From a virus, in the IMG/VR virus record IMGVR_UViG_3300044639_000144, positions 1 through 33,192 of that record: a stretch of DNA of 33,192 nucleotides. One strand, 5' to 3'. This document shows positions 1-7,831 of the stretch, piece by piece. Position numbers and translations under genes: made by a program. Positions within the stretch are counted from its first letter, which is position 1; each line of letters starts with the position of its first letter. The notes below the pieces were generated by a model, which saw only the letters and a program-made list of their open reading frames with translations, had not been told where the DNA came from and did no database searches.

Positions 1-1437
1 GGAGGGCTGTCAGCGGCTCTTACAGGCTCTCTACGCGCTTTGTTGGACTCTGCCCATATCAACAATGCGGCGACCATGCTAAAGCTCAAGGGAGCGAAGA
101 TCTCTGGTCAGTCCCAACAGGTGGACGTGACGCAGGTTTGTGAGATTGAGGGGATGCCGGGCGTCGATGACATCCGCAAGATCGCCATGCCTATGCCCTT
201 CAACCCTCCCTCACCCGTTCTATTCTCGCTTTTGGGCTGGTTAGACAGTGCGGCTAAGGGTGTCGTGACCACCGCAGAGGAAAAGATCGCTGACGTGAAC
301 TCCAACACCCCTGTTGGAACCACCCAAGCCTTGATCGAGCAGGGAGCGGCGGTGTTCTCTGCCATCCATGCACGCCTGCACGAGTCACAAGGTCGTGTTC
401 TGAAGATCCTTGGACGCTTGAATCGTTGGTACATCGACGAGCAACGCAAGGGTGAAGTGGTTGCTGACCTTGAAATCAGCAAAGAAGACTTCGCATCCAA
501 CACGGACGTGATCCCAGTCTCTGATCCGCACATCTTCTCAGAGACACAGCGCATGGCGCAGACTCAATCGGTGATGGCGTTGATGGAAAAGAACCCAGAC
601 CTGTTCAATCGCAAGGTGGTGCTGGAAAGGTTCTTAAAGCAGATCAAGGTGCCCGGCATTAACGAGTTGATGAAAGACGTCCCTAACCCCGAAGAGCGCC
701 CAGTTGCAGACGAAAACGTCGCCATGGCTCTTGGTCAGATGGGTTTTGCCTTCATTGATCAGGATCACTTGGCTCACATTCAAGGTCACTTGGACTTTGC
801 CAAAGATCCAGCCTTCGGTGCAAACCCCATGATCGCGCCAGCCTTCATCCCACAGATGATGGAGCACATCAAACAGCACATTACCCTGTGGTACTTAAAG
901 CGCATGAACGGCTATGTGACCAAGTCCACTGGCAAACAACAGGCGGAGTATGCAAATCCCAAGTACATGGCAGAGATTGACAAGATATACGCCTTGGCTT
1001 CTCAGCACGTTGCCATGGACAGCGAGAAAGCGTTCAAGGGCGTTATGCCTGTCATCCAACAGATGATGCAAATGATGCAACAGGGCAAGCAACAAGCTCC
1101 TTTGCCACCCGAAGCACAGGTTCTCATGCAGACAAGCATGGCAGAGACCCAACGACGTGCCGCAAAAGACCAAGCCGACCTACAGTTGGCGGACAAACGC
1201 CTCACACAAGAGGGTCAAGAGTCTGCCGCAAGACTGCAAATGGAGATGGCTAAGCAACAACAGTCGGATAGCGTCAAGATGTCCACCAACTCGGCTGACA
1301 ACCTGACCAGAGAACGTATTGAATCTGCAAAACTGACGCGAGACGCGGCTAAATTGCAAAACGAGCAGGCAGAAACTGCACTGGCGCTTCAAAGAGAAGC
1401 ACAACAAACTCTAGGAGATCGAAATGGCTACATCTAA
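1..1437 (+). CDS. Portal protein, C-terminal part (5' end outside window)
   Basis: The frame is open from base 1 to the TAA at 1435-1437, so this is the distal part of a longer gene. A TTG at 40 is only the first start-like codon and is unlikely to be the true start. The product resembles the C-terminal half of P22-type podovirus portals, the dodecameric ring through which DNA enters and leaves the head. Visible features are a conserved middle containing VPVSDPHIFSETQRMAQTQ and a Met/Gln-rich helical tail over about the last 130 residues (repeated MMQQ, then long Ala/Lys/Glu/Gln helices), as expected for a portal crown or barrel. Scaffold and coat genes follow directly, which fits a portal. 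The family assignment rests on motif recognition and gene order, without an alignment. Confidence 0.8.
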   Translation, partial: GGLSAALTGSLRALLDSAHINNAATMLKLKGAKISGQSQQVDVTQVCEIEGMPGVDDIRKIAMPMPFNPPSPVLFSLLGWLDSAAKGVVTTAEEKIADVNSNTPVGTTQALIEQGAAVFSAIHARLHESQGRVLKILGRLNRWYIDEQRKGEVVADLEISKEDFASNTDVIPVSDPHIFSETQRMAQTQSVMALMEKNPDLFNRKVVLERFLKQIKVPGINELMKDVPNPEERPVADENVAMALGQMGFAFIDQDHLAHIQGHLDFAKDPAFGANPMIAPAFIPQMMEHIKQHITLWYLKRMNGYVTKSTGKQQAEYANPKYMAEIDKIYALASQHVAMDSEKAFKGVMPVIQQMMQMMQQGKQQAPLPPEAQVLMQTSMAETQRRAAKDQADLQLADKRLTQEGQESAARLQMEMAKQQQSDSVKMSTNSADNLTRERIESAKLTRDAAKLQNEQAETALALQREAQQTLGDRNGYI

Positions 1438-1579
1438 CCCTTACCACAACGAAGCCGTGCCCATGCACAAGCGTATTGCCGCTGGCGAAAAGCTTGATGG
1501 CACGTCGCTCAAGCCCTCTGGCAACACAGCGCCAGCCAAAAAACAAGGAGGCGCTCTATCGCAAGCTAAGAAGAAGTAA
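1424..1579 (+). CDS. Small basic protein, 51 aa, unknown function
   Basis: This short reading frame starts at ATG 1424 inside the end of the portal gene (14-base overlap) and ends at TAA 1577-1579, which shares its last base with the next ATG (TAATG). A good ribosome binding site, GGAG at about 1414-1417, sits at the right distance. The product begins MATSNPYHNEAVPMHKRIAAG and ends in AKKK. It is rich in Lys, Ala and Gly, with no membrane segment or recognisable domain. Coupling on both sides and the SD signal argue that it is translated. It could be a small head-associated or regulatory peptide, but I do not recognise it. Confidence 0.6.
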   Translation: MATSNPYHNEAVPMHKRIAAGEKLDGTSLKPSGNTAPAKKQGGALSQAKKK

Positions 1580-1770
1580 TGATATTCAATTTGGGTGATC
1601 TGATCGGCGCAATCAAGGCGCGTCAAGCTGTAATAGCTTCTTCCTTAGCGGCTGGGAACGTCGCGTCATGGGAGGCGTACCAACGCACGGTCGGCACAAA
1701 CTTGGGATTGCAGGAAACCCTCGATCTCATTAACAAAATGTTAAAGGAAGAAGAAGAAGATGAGCGATAA
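1579..1770 (+). CDS. Conserved-type small phage protein, 63 aa
   Basis: The start ATG at 1579 overlaps the preceding stop (TAATG), and the 3' end overlaps the co-chaperonin gene by 11 bases. The product begins MIFNLGDLIGAIKARQAVI, is largely helical by composition, and ends in an acidic run (KEEEEDER). Proteins with this kind of N-terminus turn up between portal and scaffold genes in environmental phages as far as I recall, but no function is established. No signal peptide or catalytic motif is visible. The tight packing suggests co-expression with the portal and GroES-like genes. Confidence 0.65.
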   Translation: MIFNLGDLIGAIKARQAVIASSLAAGNVASWEAYQRTVGTNLGLQETLDLINKMLKEEEEDER

Positions 1771-2191
1771 CCCCGAAGTGTTGGAAAACGCTGAAGTTAA
1801 GTGGGCATTCCCCGCTGTGAATCCGGGTGCTAAGCCATTAGGTGGTCGAATTTTGGTGCAACTACGTCGCACTAAGCATAAAACGACAGGCGCAGGGATC
1901 ATATTGGTGGAAGAGACCAAAGAGAGTGAGAAGTGGAACAACATGGTGGCTAAAGTCATCGAAGTTGGCCCTCTTGCATTCAAAAACCGCGACACGATGC
2001 AAGGATGGCCCGAGGGGTCATGGTGCGAAGTCGGCGATTACATCCGAGTCCCTAAATGGGGCGGAGATAGATGGGAAGTTAAGGTTGAAGAGGATGATCG
2101 AGAAGATCCAGCCCTGTTCATGATCCTAAACGACCACGAAATCATTGCCAAAGTCATTGGTGATCCCTTAGCCATGAAAGCATTCTTATGA
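1760..2191 (+). CDS. Phage GroES-like co-chaperonin (Cpn10)
   Basis: This 143-aa protein has the GroES pattern. PLGGRILVQLRR (about residues 26-37) is the first beta strand. It is followed by a flexible loop KTTGAGIILVEE, in which I47-I48-L49 match the IVL tripeptide that GroES uses to dock on GroEL. Next come a VAKVIEVGP strand, a VGDYIRVPKWGG strand, and a C-terminal ILNDHEIIAKV strand. GroES is about 97 aa; the extra length is an N-terminal extension of about 25 residues and an insertion after VGPLAF. Phage co-chaperonins such as T4 gp31 replace GroES so that host GroEL can fold the coat protein. The position between portal and scaffold, about 2 kb before the coat gene, fits that role. The start overlaps the upstream gene, with an AAGGAAGAAG purine stretch as SD. 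Confidence 0.85.
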   Translation: MSDNPEVLENAEVKWAFPAVNPGAKPLGGRILVQLRRTKHKTTGAGIILVEETKESEKWNNMVAKVIEVGPLAFKNRDTMQGWPEGSWCEVGDYIRVPKWGGDRWEVKVEEDDREDPALFMILNDHEIIAKVIGDPLAMKAFL

Positions 2192-3135
2192 CCACAGAAA
2201 ACGAACTTAAAAAGATTGTTGTTACGGAAGAGGCGGACGGTTCAGCCGTTATCGACCTGCCTGACAGCATCGAGTCCCCTGATGATATGGAGGACGACCG
2301 CGAGATGGCCTCTGGGGGCGCTACAGACGACGATGTAGCCCCTGAAGACGAGACGGAGTACCAACGTGCCCGTCGTGAGAAACGCCGCGCCAAGCGTGAT
2401 CTAGCCAAGAAGACTGGCGTAGAGAAGGACATGAAGCTTCAGCACTTGGAACGCAAGAACCAAGAGCTGATGGAGCGTTTGTCCGTGGTGGAGCGCAAAA
2501 CCCACTCCGCTGACCTAGCTCGTATCGACAAGGCTATTGAAGACCAAGAGCTACGCCTCCAGTACGCCAAGATGAAGATTGCTGAGGCGGCAACAGCCGC
2601 TGACGGTAATGCCATGACTGACGCACAGGAGATGATGTACGAAGCACGTCGTCAGATTGAGTCTCTGTCGTCTCTCAAGAAGACAGCGGTTCAGCCTAAC
2701 CAAACCCAAGGAAATGTCCCAGATCCTCGCCTGCAACGTCTGGCGGCTAACTGGATGGAGAGAAACGATTGGTACGACCCTAACGGGCGCGATACCGATT
2801 CTAAGATTGCTAAGCAGATCGACGAAGCCTTGTCGGCGGAAGGTTGGAACCCAACTGACGCAGATTATTGGAATGAACTCGATAATCGCTTGCATAAGTA
2901 CTTGCCCCACAAGTACAATGACAGCACGGACGTACGTTCGTCTACTAAGAGACCAAGGAGTGTTGTAACAAGTTCTGGTCGCGAAAGCGTCAACGGAAGC
3001 ACCAACAGGAATACATTTGTTCTAAAACCAGAACAGGTGCGTGCCATGAAGGATGCAGGCTTTTGGGATGATCCCGATAAGCGTTCCAAGATGATCAAGC
3101 GATATGCGCAAGAAGCTCGAAACAACACTTACTAA
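2188..3135 (+). CDS. Capsid scaffolding protein
   Basis: The 315-aa product has scaffold architecture. Residues 1-56 are very acidic (DDMEDD, DDDVAPEDE). A charged helical or coiled-coil part spans about 57-165 (RARREKRRAKRD, then heptad-like LEXKXXEL segments). A middle part with Trp/Tyr clusters is followed by a basic C-terminal helical end at about 275-315 (LKPEQVRAMKDAGFWDDPDKR). In P22-like phages the C-terminus of the scaffold binds coat protein. The ATG overlaps the upstream stop (ATGA), so translation is probably coupled to the co-chaperonin gene. Position before the coat gene supports the call. Sequence similarity to P22 gp8 itself is not evident by eye. Confidence 0.75.
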   Translation: MTTENELKKIVVTEEADGSAVIDLPDSIESPDDMEDDREMASGGATDDDVAPEDETEYQRARREKRRAKRDLAKKTGVEKDMKLQHLERKNQELMERLSVVERKTHSADLARIDKAIEDQELRLQYAKMKIAEAATAADGNAMTDAQEMMYEARRQIESLSSLKKTAVQPNQTQGNVPDPRLQRLAANWMERNDWYDPNGRDTDSKIAKQIDEALSAEGWNPTDADYWNELDNRLHKYLPHKYNDSTDVRSSTKRPRSVVTSSGRESVNGSTNRNTFVLKPEQVRAMKDAGFWDDPDKRSKMIKRYAQEARNNTY

Positions 3136-3145
3136 GGAAACAAGT

Positions 3146-3697
3146 ATGACCGAATCACGTTTGAAAAAATCTCTGAATGCGGGTGGACGCAATGATCGCG
3201 CAAGCGAGGATGCAAGCCGTGCCGCACCAGAAACAAAGTTCGTAAGCTCACAGGAACGTCGAAAGATGTGGAGTGATGAATGGAACCAATCAGCACTGCC
3301 AAAAGTACCAGAGATGCCGGGCTGGCACCTCATTTGGCTCTCAACCACCAACGCATACGACACCATTGATAAAAGGGTGCGACTTGGATATACACCCGTG
3401 AAAGCGGAAGAAATGTCTGGGTTCGACAACTATAGAGTCAAGGCTGGCGAACACGTTGGGTACATATCATGCAACGAGATGTTGCTGTTCAAATTGCCCA
3501 TGGATGTCTATCAAGACGTCATGACGCAACTGCACTACGAAGCTCCCATGGAAGAAGCGGACAAAGTCCGTATTCAACTTGAGAACCTTCAAGGTCAGCG
3601 TGACAGTAGCGGTAAGTCGCTGGTACGGTTGGAAGGCGAAGGTATGGGTAGGTTTGACCAATCTCAATCTAATCGTGCCCCCATTTTTGAGGGCTAA
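3146..3697 (+). CDS. Conserved head-region protein of unknown function, 183 aa
   Basis: I chose ATG 3146 (MTESRLKKSLN) because AAGGAAA lies at about 3134-3140. An upstream in-frame ATG at 3104 would run well into the scaffold gene. The N-terminus (residues 1-40) is polar and probably disordered. The core contains PEMPGWHLIWLSTTNAYDTI, a GYTPVKAEEM segment and VGYISCNEMLLFKLPMDVY, followed by a helical end (EADKVRIQLENLQ). No enzyme motif is visible. Lying between scaffold and capsid genes, it is probably a virion or assembly component, but the function is not known to me. Confidence 0.7.
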   Translation: MTESRLKKSLNAGGRNDRASEDASRAAPETKFVSSQERRKMWSDEWNQSALPKVPEMPGWHLIWLSTTNAYDTIDKRVRLGYTPVKAEEMSGFDNYRVKAGEHVGYISCNEMLLFKLPMDVYQDVMTQLHYEAPMEEADKVRIQLENLQGQRDSSGKSLVRLEGEGMGRFDQSQSNRAPIFEG

Positions 3698-3715
3698 CTT
3701 CTAAGGAGTAAGACT

Positions 3716-4291
3716 ATGTCTTCTACAAATGCTCCGTTCGGTATGCGTCCTGCATTCCACCCTTCTGGGTTGGATCGTGCTTCGGCGTTAGCTGACGGTA
3801 TTCTCTCTACGTACAGCACCGACATCTTGAAGGGTCAGCCCGTCAAGATGGCTACAGGTGGTGTTATTCAGGTCGCCGCCGCTGGTGATGCGTTCCTCGG
3901 TTGCTTCTCAGGCGTCGAGTTTACGGACACTACTGGTCGTCGTCGCGTGTCGAACACTTGGCCTGCCAACACGGCATACCAAACAGGTTCATGCATTGCG
4001 TACTTCTACAACGACCCTAATATCGTCTATGAAATTCAAGCCGCTGGTTCACTAGCGCAGACTTCCATTGGCGATGAGGCTGATTTGAGCAACACAACTG
4101 CTGGTTCAACAACCACTGGCTTGTCTGCTTGCACATTGTCAACCACCTTAGCTGGTGCTGGCAATAGCGCACAAATGCGAATCATCAACCTCGCTCCGTA
4201 CCCTGACAATGCTTGGGGTGATTCTTACACCATCGTTCGTGCCACTATTGCCGAGTACCAGTTTGCTGGTGCGGCAGGTACGGCAATTTAA
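3716..4291 (+). CDS. Probable head decoration or minor capsid protein
   Basis: This 191-aa protein is rich in Ala, Thr, Ser and Gly, beta-type in composition, and begins MSSTNAPFGMRPAFHPSGLD. It contains QPVKMATGGVIQVAAAGDAFLG, reminiscent of decoration-type proteins that sit just before the coat gene in many phages. The SD AAGGAG precedes the ATG by a normal gap, and the coat gene follows 17 bases after the stop. No signal peptide or catalytic residue is seen. The decoration role is inferred from position, size and composition; an alternative is a head-completion protein. Confidence 0.6.
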   Translation: MSSTNAPFGMRPAFHPSGLDRASALADGILSTYSTDILKGQPVKMATGGVIQVAAAGDAFLGCFSGVEFTDTTGRRRVSNTWPANTAYQTGSCIAYFYNDPNIVYEIQAAGSLAQTSIGDEADLSNTTAGSTTTGLSACTLSTTLAGAGNSAQMRIINLAPYPDNAWGDSYTIVRATIAEYQFAGAAGTAI

Positions 4292-4307
4292 TAGGAGGAC
4301 ATGAACC

Positions 4308-5225
4308 ATGGCCGCTCCAATGCGCAGTACCGACTTTCGTAGCATCGTCGAACCTATCTTGAATGAATGTTTCGACGGTGTCTACGATCAACGTGCCGAT
4401 GAATGGTCTCGTGTTTTCACGGAACAAGACGGCATTCCACGTAACTACCACGAAGAACCCGTCTTGTACGGTTTCGGCGCGGCACCTCAGTTGCCTGACG
4501 GCACACCAGTGTCGTACCAACAGGGTGGTGTTCTGTTCCTGAAACGCTATGTGTACTCTGTGTACGGCTTGGCATTTGCTTTGACCAAAGTTTTGGTTGA
4601 AGACGGTGACCACATCCGTATCGGTCAGGTGTACGCACGTCACTTGGCTCAGTCATTGATTGAGACCAAAGAGACATTGTCTGCTAACGTGTTGAACAAC
4701 GCCTTCACTGGCGGTGCTACAGCAGGTGGTGACGGCGTTGCTTTGATCAGCACATCACACCCTATCGTCAGCGGTACATTCAGCAACCAATTGGCTACAG
4801 CCGCCAATCTGTCACAGACATCGCTTGAGCAGATGTTGATCCAGATTCGTCAAGCTGTGGACAACAACGGTAAGAAGATTCGCTTGGTTCCACGTCAACT
4901 CGTCGTGGCTCCCGGTAACGTCTTCCAAGCTGAAGTTCTCTTGAAATCAGTCTTGCGTGCTGGTAATGCAAACAACGACATCAACCCTGTTAAGTCCATC
5001 GGTCTGTTGGATGAAGGCGCGGCTGTGTTGTCACGTTTGACCAACGCATCAGCATTCTTCGTACAAACCGACGCGCCTGAAGGCATGAAGATGATGATGC
5101 GTCGCAAGCTCGAGAAGACCATGGAAGGCGACTTCGAAACTGACTCTATGCGCTACAAAGCGACAGAGCGTTACGACGTGGGCTTCACTGATCCTCGTGC
5201 AATGTACGGCACTGCTGGCGTCTAA
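4308..5225 (+). CDS. Major capsid protein, HK97-fold type
   Basis: The 305-aa product begins MAAPMRSTDFRSIVEPIL and shows the order expected of HK97-fold coat proteins related to the Mu gpT-like group. An N-terminal helical part is followed by a YGLAFALTKVLVEDGDHIRIG segment, a helix with multiple Ala/Leu, a SHPIVSGTFSNQLATAANLS loop, an LVVAPGNVFQAEVLL strand, and a C-terminal RYDVGFTDPRAMYG. AGGAGG at 4293-4298 is 9 bases from the ATG and is one of the strongest SDs in the window, as expected for the most expressed structural gene. A different-frame ATG at 4301 is ignored. A stem-loop follows the stop. The call is from composition, size and order; the fold itself is inferred. Confidence 0.85.
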   Translation: MAAPMRSTDFRSIVEPILNECFDGVYDQRADEWSRVFTEQDGIPRNYHEEPVLYGFGAAPQLPDGTPVSYQQGGVLFLKRYVYSVYGLAFALTKVLVEDGDHIRIGQVYARHLAQSLIETKETLSANVLNNAFTGGATAGGDGVALISTSHPIVSGTFSNQLATAANLSQTSLEQMLIQIRQAVDNNGKKIRLVPRQLVVAPGNVFQAEVLLKSVLRAGNANNDINPVKSIGLLDEGAAVLSRLTNASAFFVQTDAPEGMKMMMRRKLEKTMEGDFETDSMRYKATERYDVGFTDPRAMYGTAGV

Positions 5226-5232
5226 AACCAAG

Positions 5233-5250
5233 TGGGGGGTTCGCCCCCTG
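5233..5250 (+). terminator. Stem-loop after capsid gene (UUCG loop, no U-tract)
   Basis: Eight bases after the capsid stop, a G-rich arm at 5233-5239 pairs with a C-rich arm at 5244-5250 around a TTCG loop (5 G-C pairs plus two G-T closings). No T-run follows; the next bases lead into the SD of the next gene. It may be a weak or Rho-assisted terminator, an mRNA 3'-end protector, or a processing site that keeps the coat message high. It resembles the hairpin at 7005. Confidence 0.5.
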
Positions 5251-5270
5251 CGCTTTAAGGAGAAAAGACA

Positions 5271-5963
5271 ATGGCAAATTTACTGGTAACCCGTTTCCCA
5301 AATGGCGTGACAAACGTCGGGGAAGATTCACCGTTTGCTGATCTGACAATGCCAGCACCAACAAAGTTTCACACTTACTATGAAGATTTTGACTACTATG
5401 TAGCCGCAAATTGGACTGTAACTGAGACTCAGGCTGGTGCTACTCAGGCTTTGACTGACGGTGATGGTGGTTTACTTTTGATCACCAACACTGCCGCAGA
5501 TGATGATCTTGTTTCTTTGCAAAAAGTAGGCGAGTCATATCGCTTTGCTTCAGGCAAAGAGCTTTTCTTTGAAGCTCGCTTCAAGGTTAGCGACGCAACT
5601 CAATCTGATGTAGTTATTGGTCTTCAAATTACCGATACAACCCCACTTGACGTTTCGGATGGTGTGTTTTTTATCAAGGCAGACGGCTCTACTTCGGTAA
5701 GCCTGTTGGTTGAGAAAAACGGCACAGCAACTACGACCTCTAGCGTGGCTACTATGGCTAACGACACATTTATTAGTCTTGGTTTTTACTACGATGGCGC
5801 ATCAAGCATTCAATACTCCGTAAACGGCGTTGTAAAAGGCACTTCTGTGACCACCAACTTGCCTGACGACGAAGATATGACTGTGACAATTGCTCTTCAA
5901 AATGGTGAAGCCGTTGCAAAGACAATGACTGTGGATTACGTCTTTGTTGCGAAGGAGCGTTAA
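5271..5963 (+). CDS. Beta-rich virion structural protein (possible concanavalin-like fold)
   Basis: The 230-aa protein begins MANLLVTRFPNGVTNVGE. It then has alternating strands with Phe/Tyr/Asp: YYEDFDYYVAANWTVTE, a LFFEARFKVSD strand, VVIGLQITD, ISLGFYYDG and YSVNGVVKG. This strand pattern resembles jelly-roll, LamG-like domains that bind sugars or decorate heads. The SD AAGGAG lies upstream, after the capsid hairpin. It is separated from the next gene by two bases, so the two are probably co-translated. Whether it is a head fibre, decoration or neck protein is not visible from sequence. No catalytic motif is seen. Confidence 0.65.
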   Translation: MANLLVTRFPNGVTNVGEDSPFADLTMPAPTKFHTYYEDFDYYVAANWTVTETQAGATQALTDGDGGLLLITNTAADDDLVSLQKVGESYRFASGKELFFEARFKVSDATQSDVVIGLQITDTTPLDVSDGVFFIKADGSTSVSLLVEKNGTATTTSSVATMANDTFISLGFYYDGASSIQYSVNGVVKGTSVTTNLPDDEDMTVTIALQNGEAVAKTMTVDYVFVAKER

Positions 5964-5965
5964 TC

Positions 5966-7000
5966 ATGGGTCAATTCAAGCCAATGGTCAAAATGATGAC
6001 CACAGAGCCTACGGTTGAGTTAAAGCTCAAAAAAGGCGGCGCTGTGAAAAAGGCTGACGGCGGAATGATGGCTATGCCATCTGCGATGTCTTCTATGCCT
6101 GCTCGCGGTGGCATGATGCCCGTAGCTCGTCCTAAGCGTCCTTCAATGGCAATGCGTCGTGCCGCTATGGCTGGTGCAACCATGAAGGATGGTGGCGAGT
6201 CTAAAGCTACGCACAAGGCTGAGATGTCGAAGATGAAGGGTCTTGAAAAAGAGCTGAAGTCTCACGAGTCCAAGCCTGCAAGCAAAGGCCATAAAGGTCT
6301 AGCTACTGGTGGCATTGCCAAGTCGACGAAGCCCGGCGGTTACGCCACAGGCGGCGTTGTCAATGGTCAAGGTGGTTACAAAAAGGGCGGTGCTATCGCC
6401 AGCGTGATTCCTGAGTCAGTATCTGCCAAGGGCGGAGAAGGCTACAAGAACACGAAGATGGTCACAGCCCATCCTGACAACAACAGCGCCCCAACAGGTG
6501 ATGTCAAGTTAGGTAATGGCGGTGGTTACAAAAAAGGCGGTGCAACAAAAAAGCACTACGCTACGGGGGGAGCTGTTAATAACAGCGGTCACGCCGTAGC
6601 AATGCCTGCGAAAAAGCCATCTGCTCCTGTCAGTAATGATCGTCAATCAGGCACCTTTAAAAAGGGTGGCAGTGTGACCCCAGCCCAGAAGAAAGAGCAA
6701 TCTGCCTTCAAGGCTGAGAACGCAACAGCGATGAAGCAAGCGAAAGCCCAGAGCAACCTGAAGTATCAAGATGGCGGGAAAGTAACTGACCTGTCCAAAG
6801 GCGCTTACGACAAATCGATTGGCCCATCTGAGAGTGATATGGACATGGCTAAAACCATCCGTAGCATTCCTAGCAAGCTGATGCAGGGTGCTAAGAGCTT
6901 GTTTACTAGCAAGGACAAGCCTTCTGGCTCTGTCACTAAGACTGAAAAGTCCGTGACTGTCACCCCTGCTAAGAAACGTGGTGGATCAGTAAAGTGCTGA
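5966..7000 (+). CDS. Lys/Gly-rich repeat protein, 344 aa, unknown function
   Basis: The product is strongly basic and low in complexity. Short units KKGG (for example LKLKKGGAVKK, GYKKGGAIA, GYKKGGATKK, TFKKGGSV) alternate with ATGG units (LATGGIA, YATGGVV, YATGGAV). A Met/Ala/Arg-rich stretch (MMAMPSAMSSMPARGGMM) lies near residues 32-50. There is no globular domain or membrane segment, and most of the chain should be disordered. A good SD (GAAGGAGCG) precedes the ATG. Proteins of this type are common between head genes of environmental phages; DNA condensation or a virion-internal role would fit the charge but is inference. A strong terminator follows directly. Confidence 0.7.
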   Translation: MGQFKPMVKMMTTEPTVELKLKKGGAVKKADGGMMAMPSAMSSMPARGGMMPVARPKRPSMAMRRAAMAGATMKDGGESKATHKAEMSKMKGLEKELKSHESKPASKGHKGLATGGIAKSTKPGGYATGGVVNGQGGYKKGGAIASVIPESVSAKGGEGYKNTKMVTAHPDNNSAPTGDVKLGNGGGYKKGGATKKHYATGGAVNNSGHAVAMPAKKPSAPVSNDRQSGTFKKGGSVTPAQKKEQSAFKAENATAMKQAKAQSNLKYQDGGKVTDLSKGAYDKSIGPSESDMDMAKTIRSIPSKLMQGAKSLFTSKDKPSGSVTKTEKSVTVTPAKKRGGSVKC

Positions 7001-7004
7001 ACCT

Positions 7005-7040
7005 AAGTGGGGGCTTCGGCTCCCACTTTTAATTTATTTT
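7005..7040 (+). terminator. Rho-independent terminator
   Basis: A near-perfect 10-bp stem (7005-7014 with 7019-7028, a single G-T pair) closes on a C(UUCG)G tetraloop, the most stable loop class. It is followed by TTAATTTATTTT at 7029-7040. The stem starts five bases after the stop of the Lys/Gly-rich gene. Just downstream, GGAGAG at 7041-7046 serves the next gene, so the downstream message needs read-through or its own start. Confidence 0.85.
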
Positions 7041-7050
7041 GGAGAGCCGT

Positions 7051-7830
7051 ATGGCAACCGTAATTTCATCTATTTCGCGTCAAGGCGCATATGAACCGTT
7101 CGAGTTGCAGGTCTCTCGCGGTCAAATTCAAGGTCACAGCACGGTCATTGTGTTTGGATACAACCCAGATGTGGATACATCTGAAGAATCAGTCTGGCCT
7201 GATGGCGGTCTTATTCCGCACCCAACCGTTGCGTCTGTTTTGAAAATCAGCTCATCTAGCGCAAACGACACCTCTGCTGGCACTGGTGCGCGAACCGTTT
7301 TTATTGAAGGCGTAAACGGCAACTTTGCTGTGGTGAGCGAGACCGTGATATTGAACGGTCAAACAGAAGTCAACACAACAAACTCGTACCTGTATGTGAA
7401 CAGTTTTTATGTCGCTACGGTTGGCTCTGGCGGGGCAAACGCAGGCAACATCAATGCTGGCACTGGCACGGTGACATCGGGTGTCCCAGCAGTTTTGTAT
7501 GACATCATTGCAATCGGTTACAACCAGCGCACCACTGGTCATTACTGTGTTCCAGCAGGCTTCACAGGTTATATGACAACGGGTTCAATTTCTGCTGGTC
7601 AAGCCTCTGGCTCGACTTCTGTGACTACCTTTCTAAAGCAACACGGCACAGACAACATCTTGCGTGTTGGTGCGGTTGCCGCAGTAAACAACAACGCCGC
7701 TGTGTTTGATTTTGTACAGCCTTACATAATTCCAGAAAAGAACTGTGTGGGCGCAAGCGCAATTGGAGCCGCCGCAAACAACGCAGTGAGTTCTTACTTC
7801 AACATCATCTTGATTAAAGACGGCCCTTGA
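7051..7830 (+). CDS. Virion structural protein, 259 aa
   Basis: The start is set at ATG 7051 because GGAGAG lies five bases upstream; the in-frame TTG at 7039 falls in the terminator T-run. The protein begins MATVISSISRQGAYEPFE. It is beta-rich with many Asn, Thr, Ser, Gly and Val residues, including a GYNPDVDTSEESVWP segment near residue 40 and VPAGFTGYMTTGSIS in the centre. Similar proteins are annotated as virion structural proteins in aquatic podoviruses as far as I know. No enzymatic motif or coiled coil is seen. It probably belongs to the neck, tail or head surface; which one cannot be decided here. Confidence 0.65.
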   Translation: MATVISSISRQGAYEPFELQVSRGQIQGHSTVIVFGYNPDVDTSEESVWPDGGLIPHPTVASVLKISSSSANDTSAGTGARTVFIEGVNGNFAVVSETVILNGQTEVNTTNSYLYVNSFYVATVGSGGANAGNINAGTGTVTSGVPAVLYDIIAIGYNQRTTGHYCVPAGFTGYMTTGSISAGQASGSTSVTTFLKQHGTDNILRVGAVAAVNNNAAVFDFVQPYIIPEKNCVGASAIGAAANNAVSSYFNIILIKDGP

Positions 7831-7831
7831 T

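Noticed and set aside
108-554. Minus-strand open frames opposite the portal and most other genes
   Set aside because: They overlap strong plus-strand genes, lack SD sites and family motifs, and follow the codon pattern of the opposite strand.
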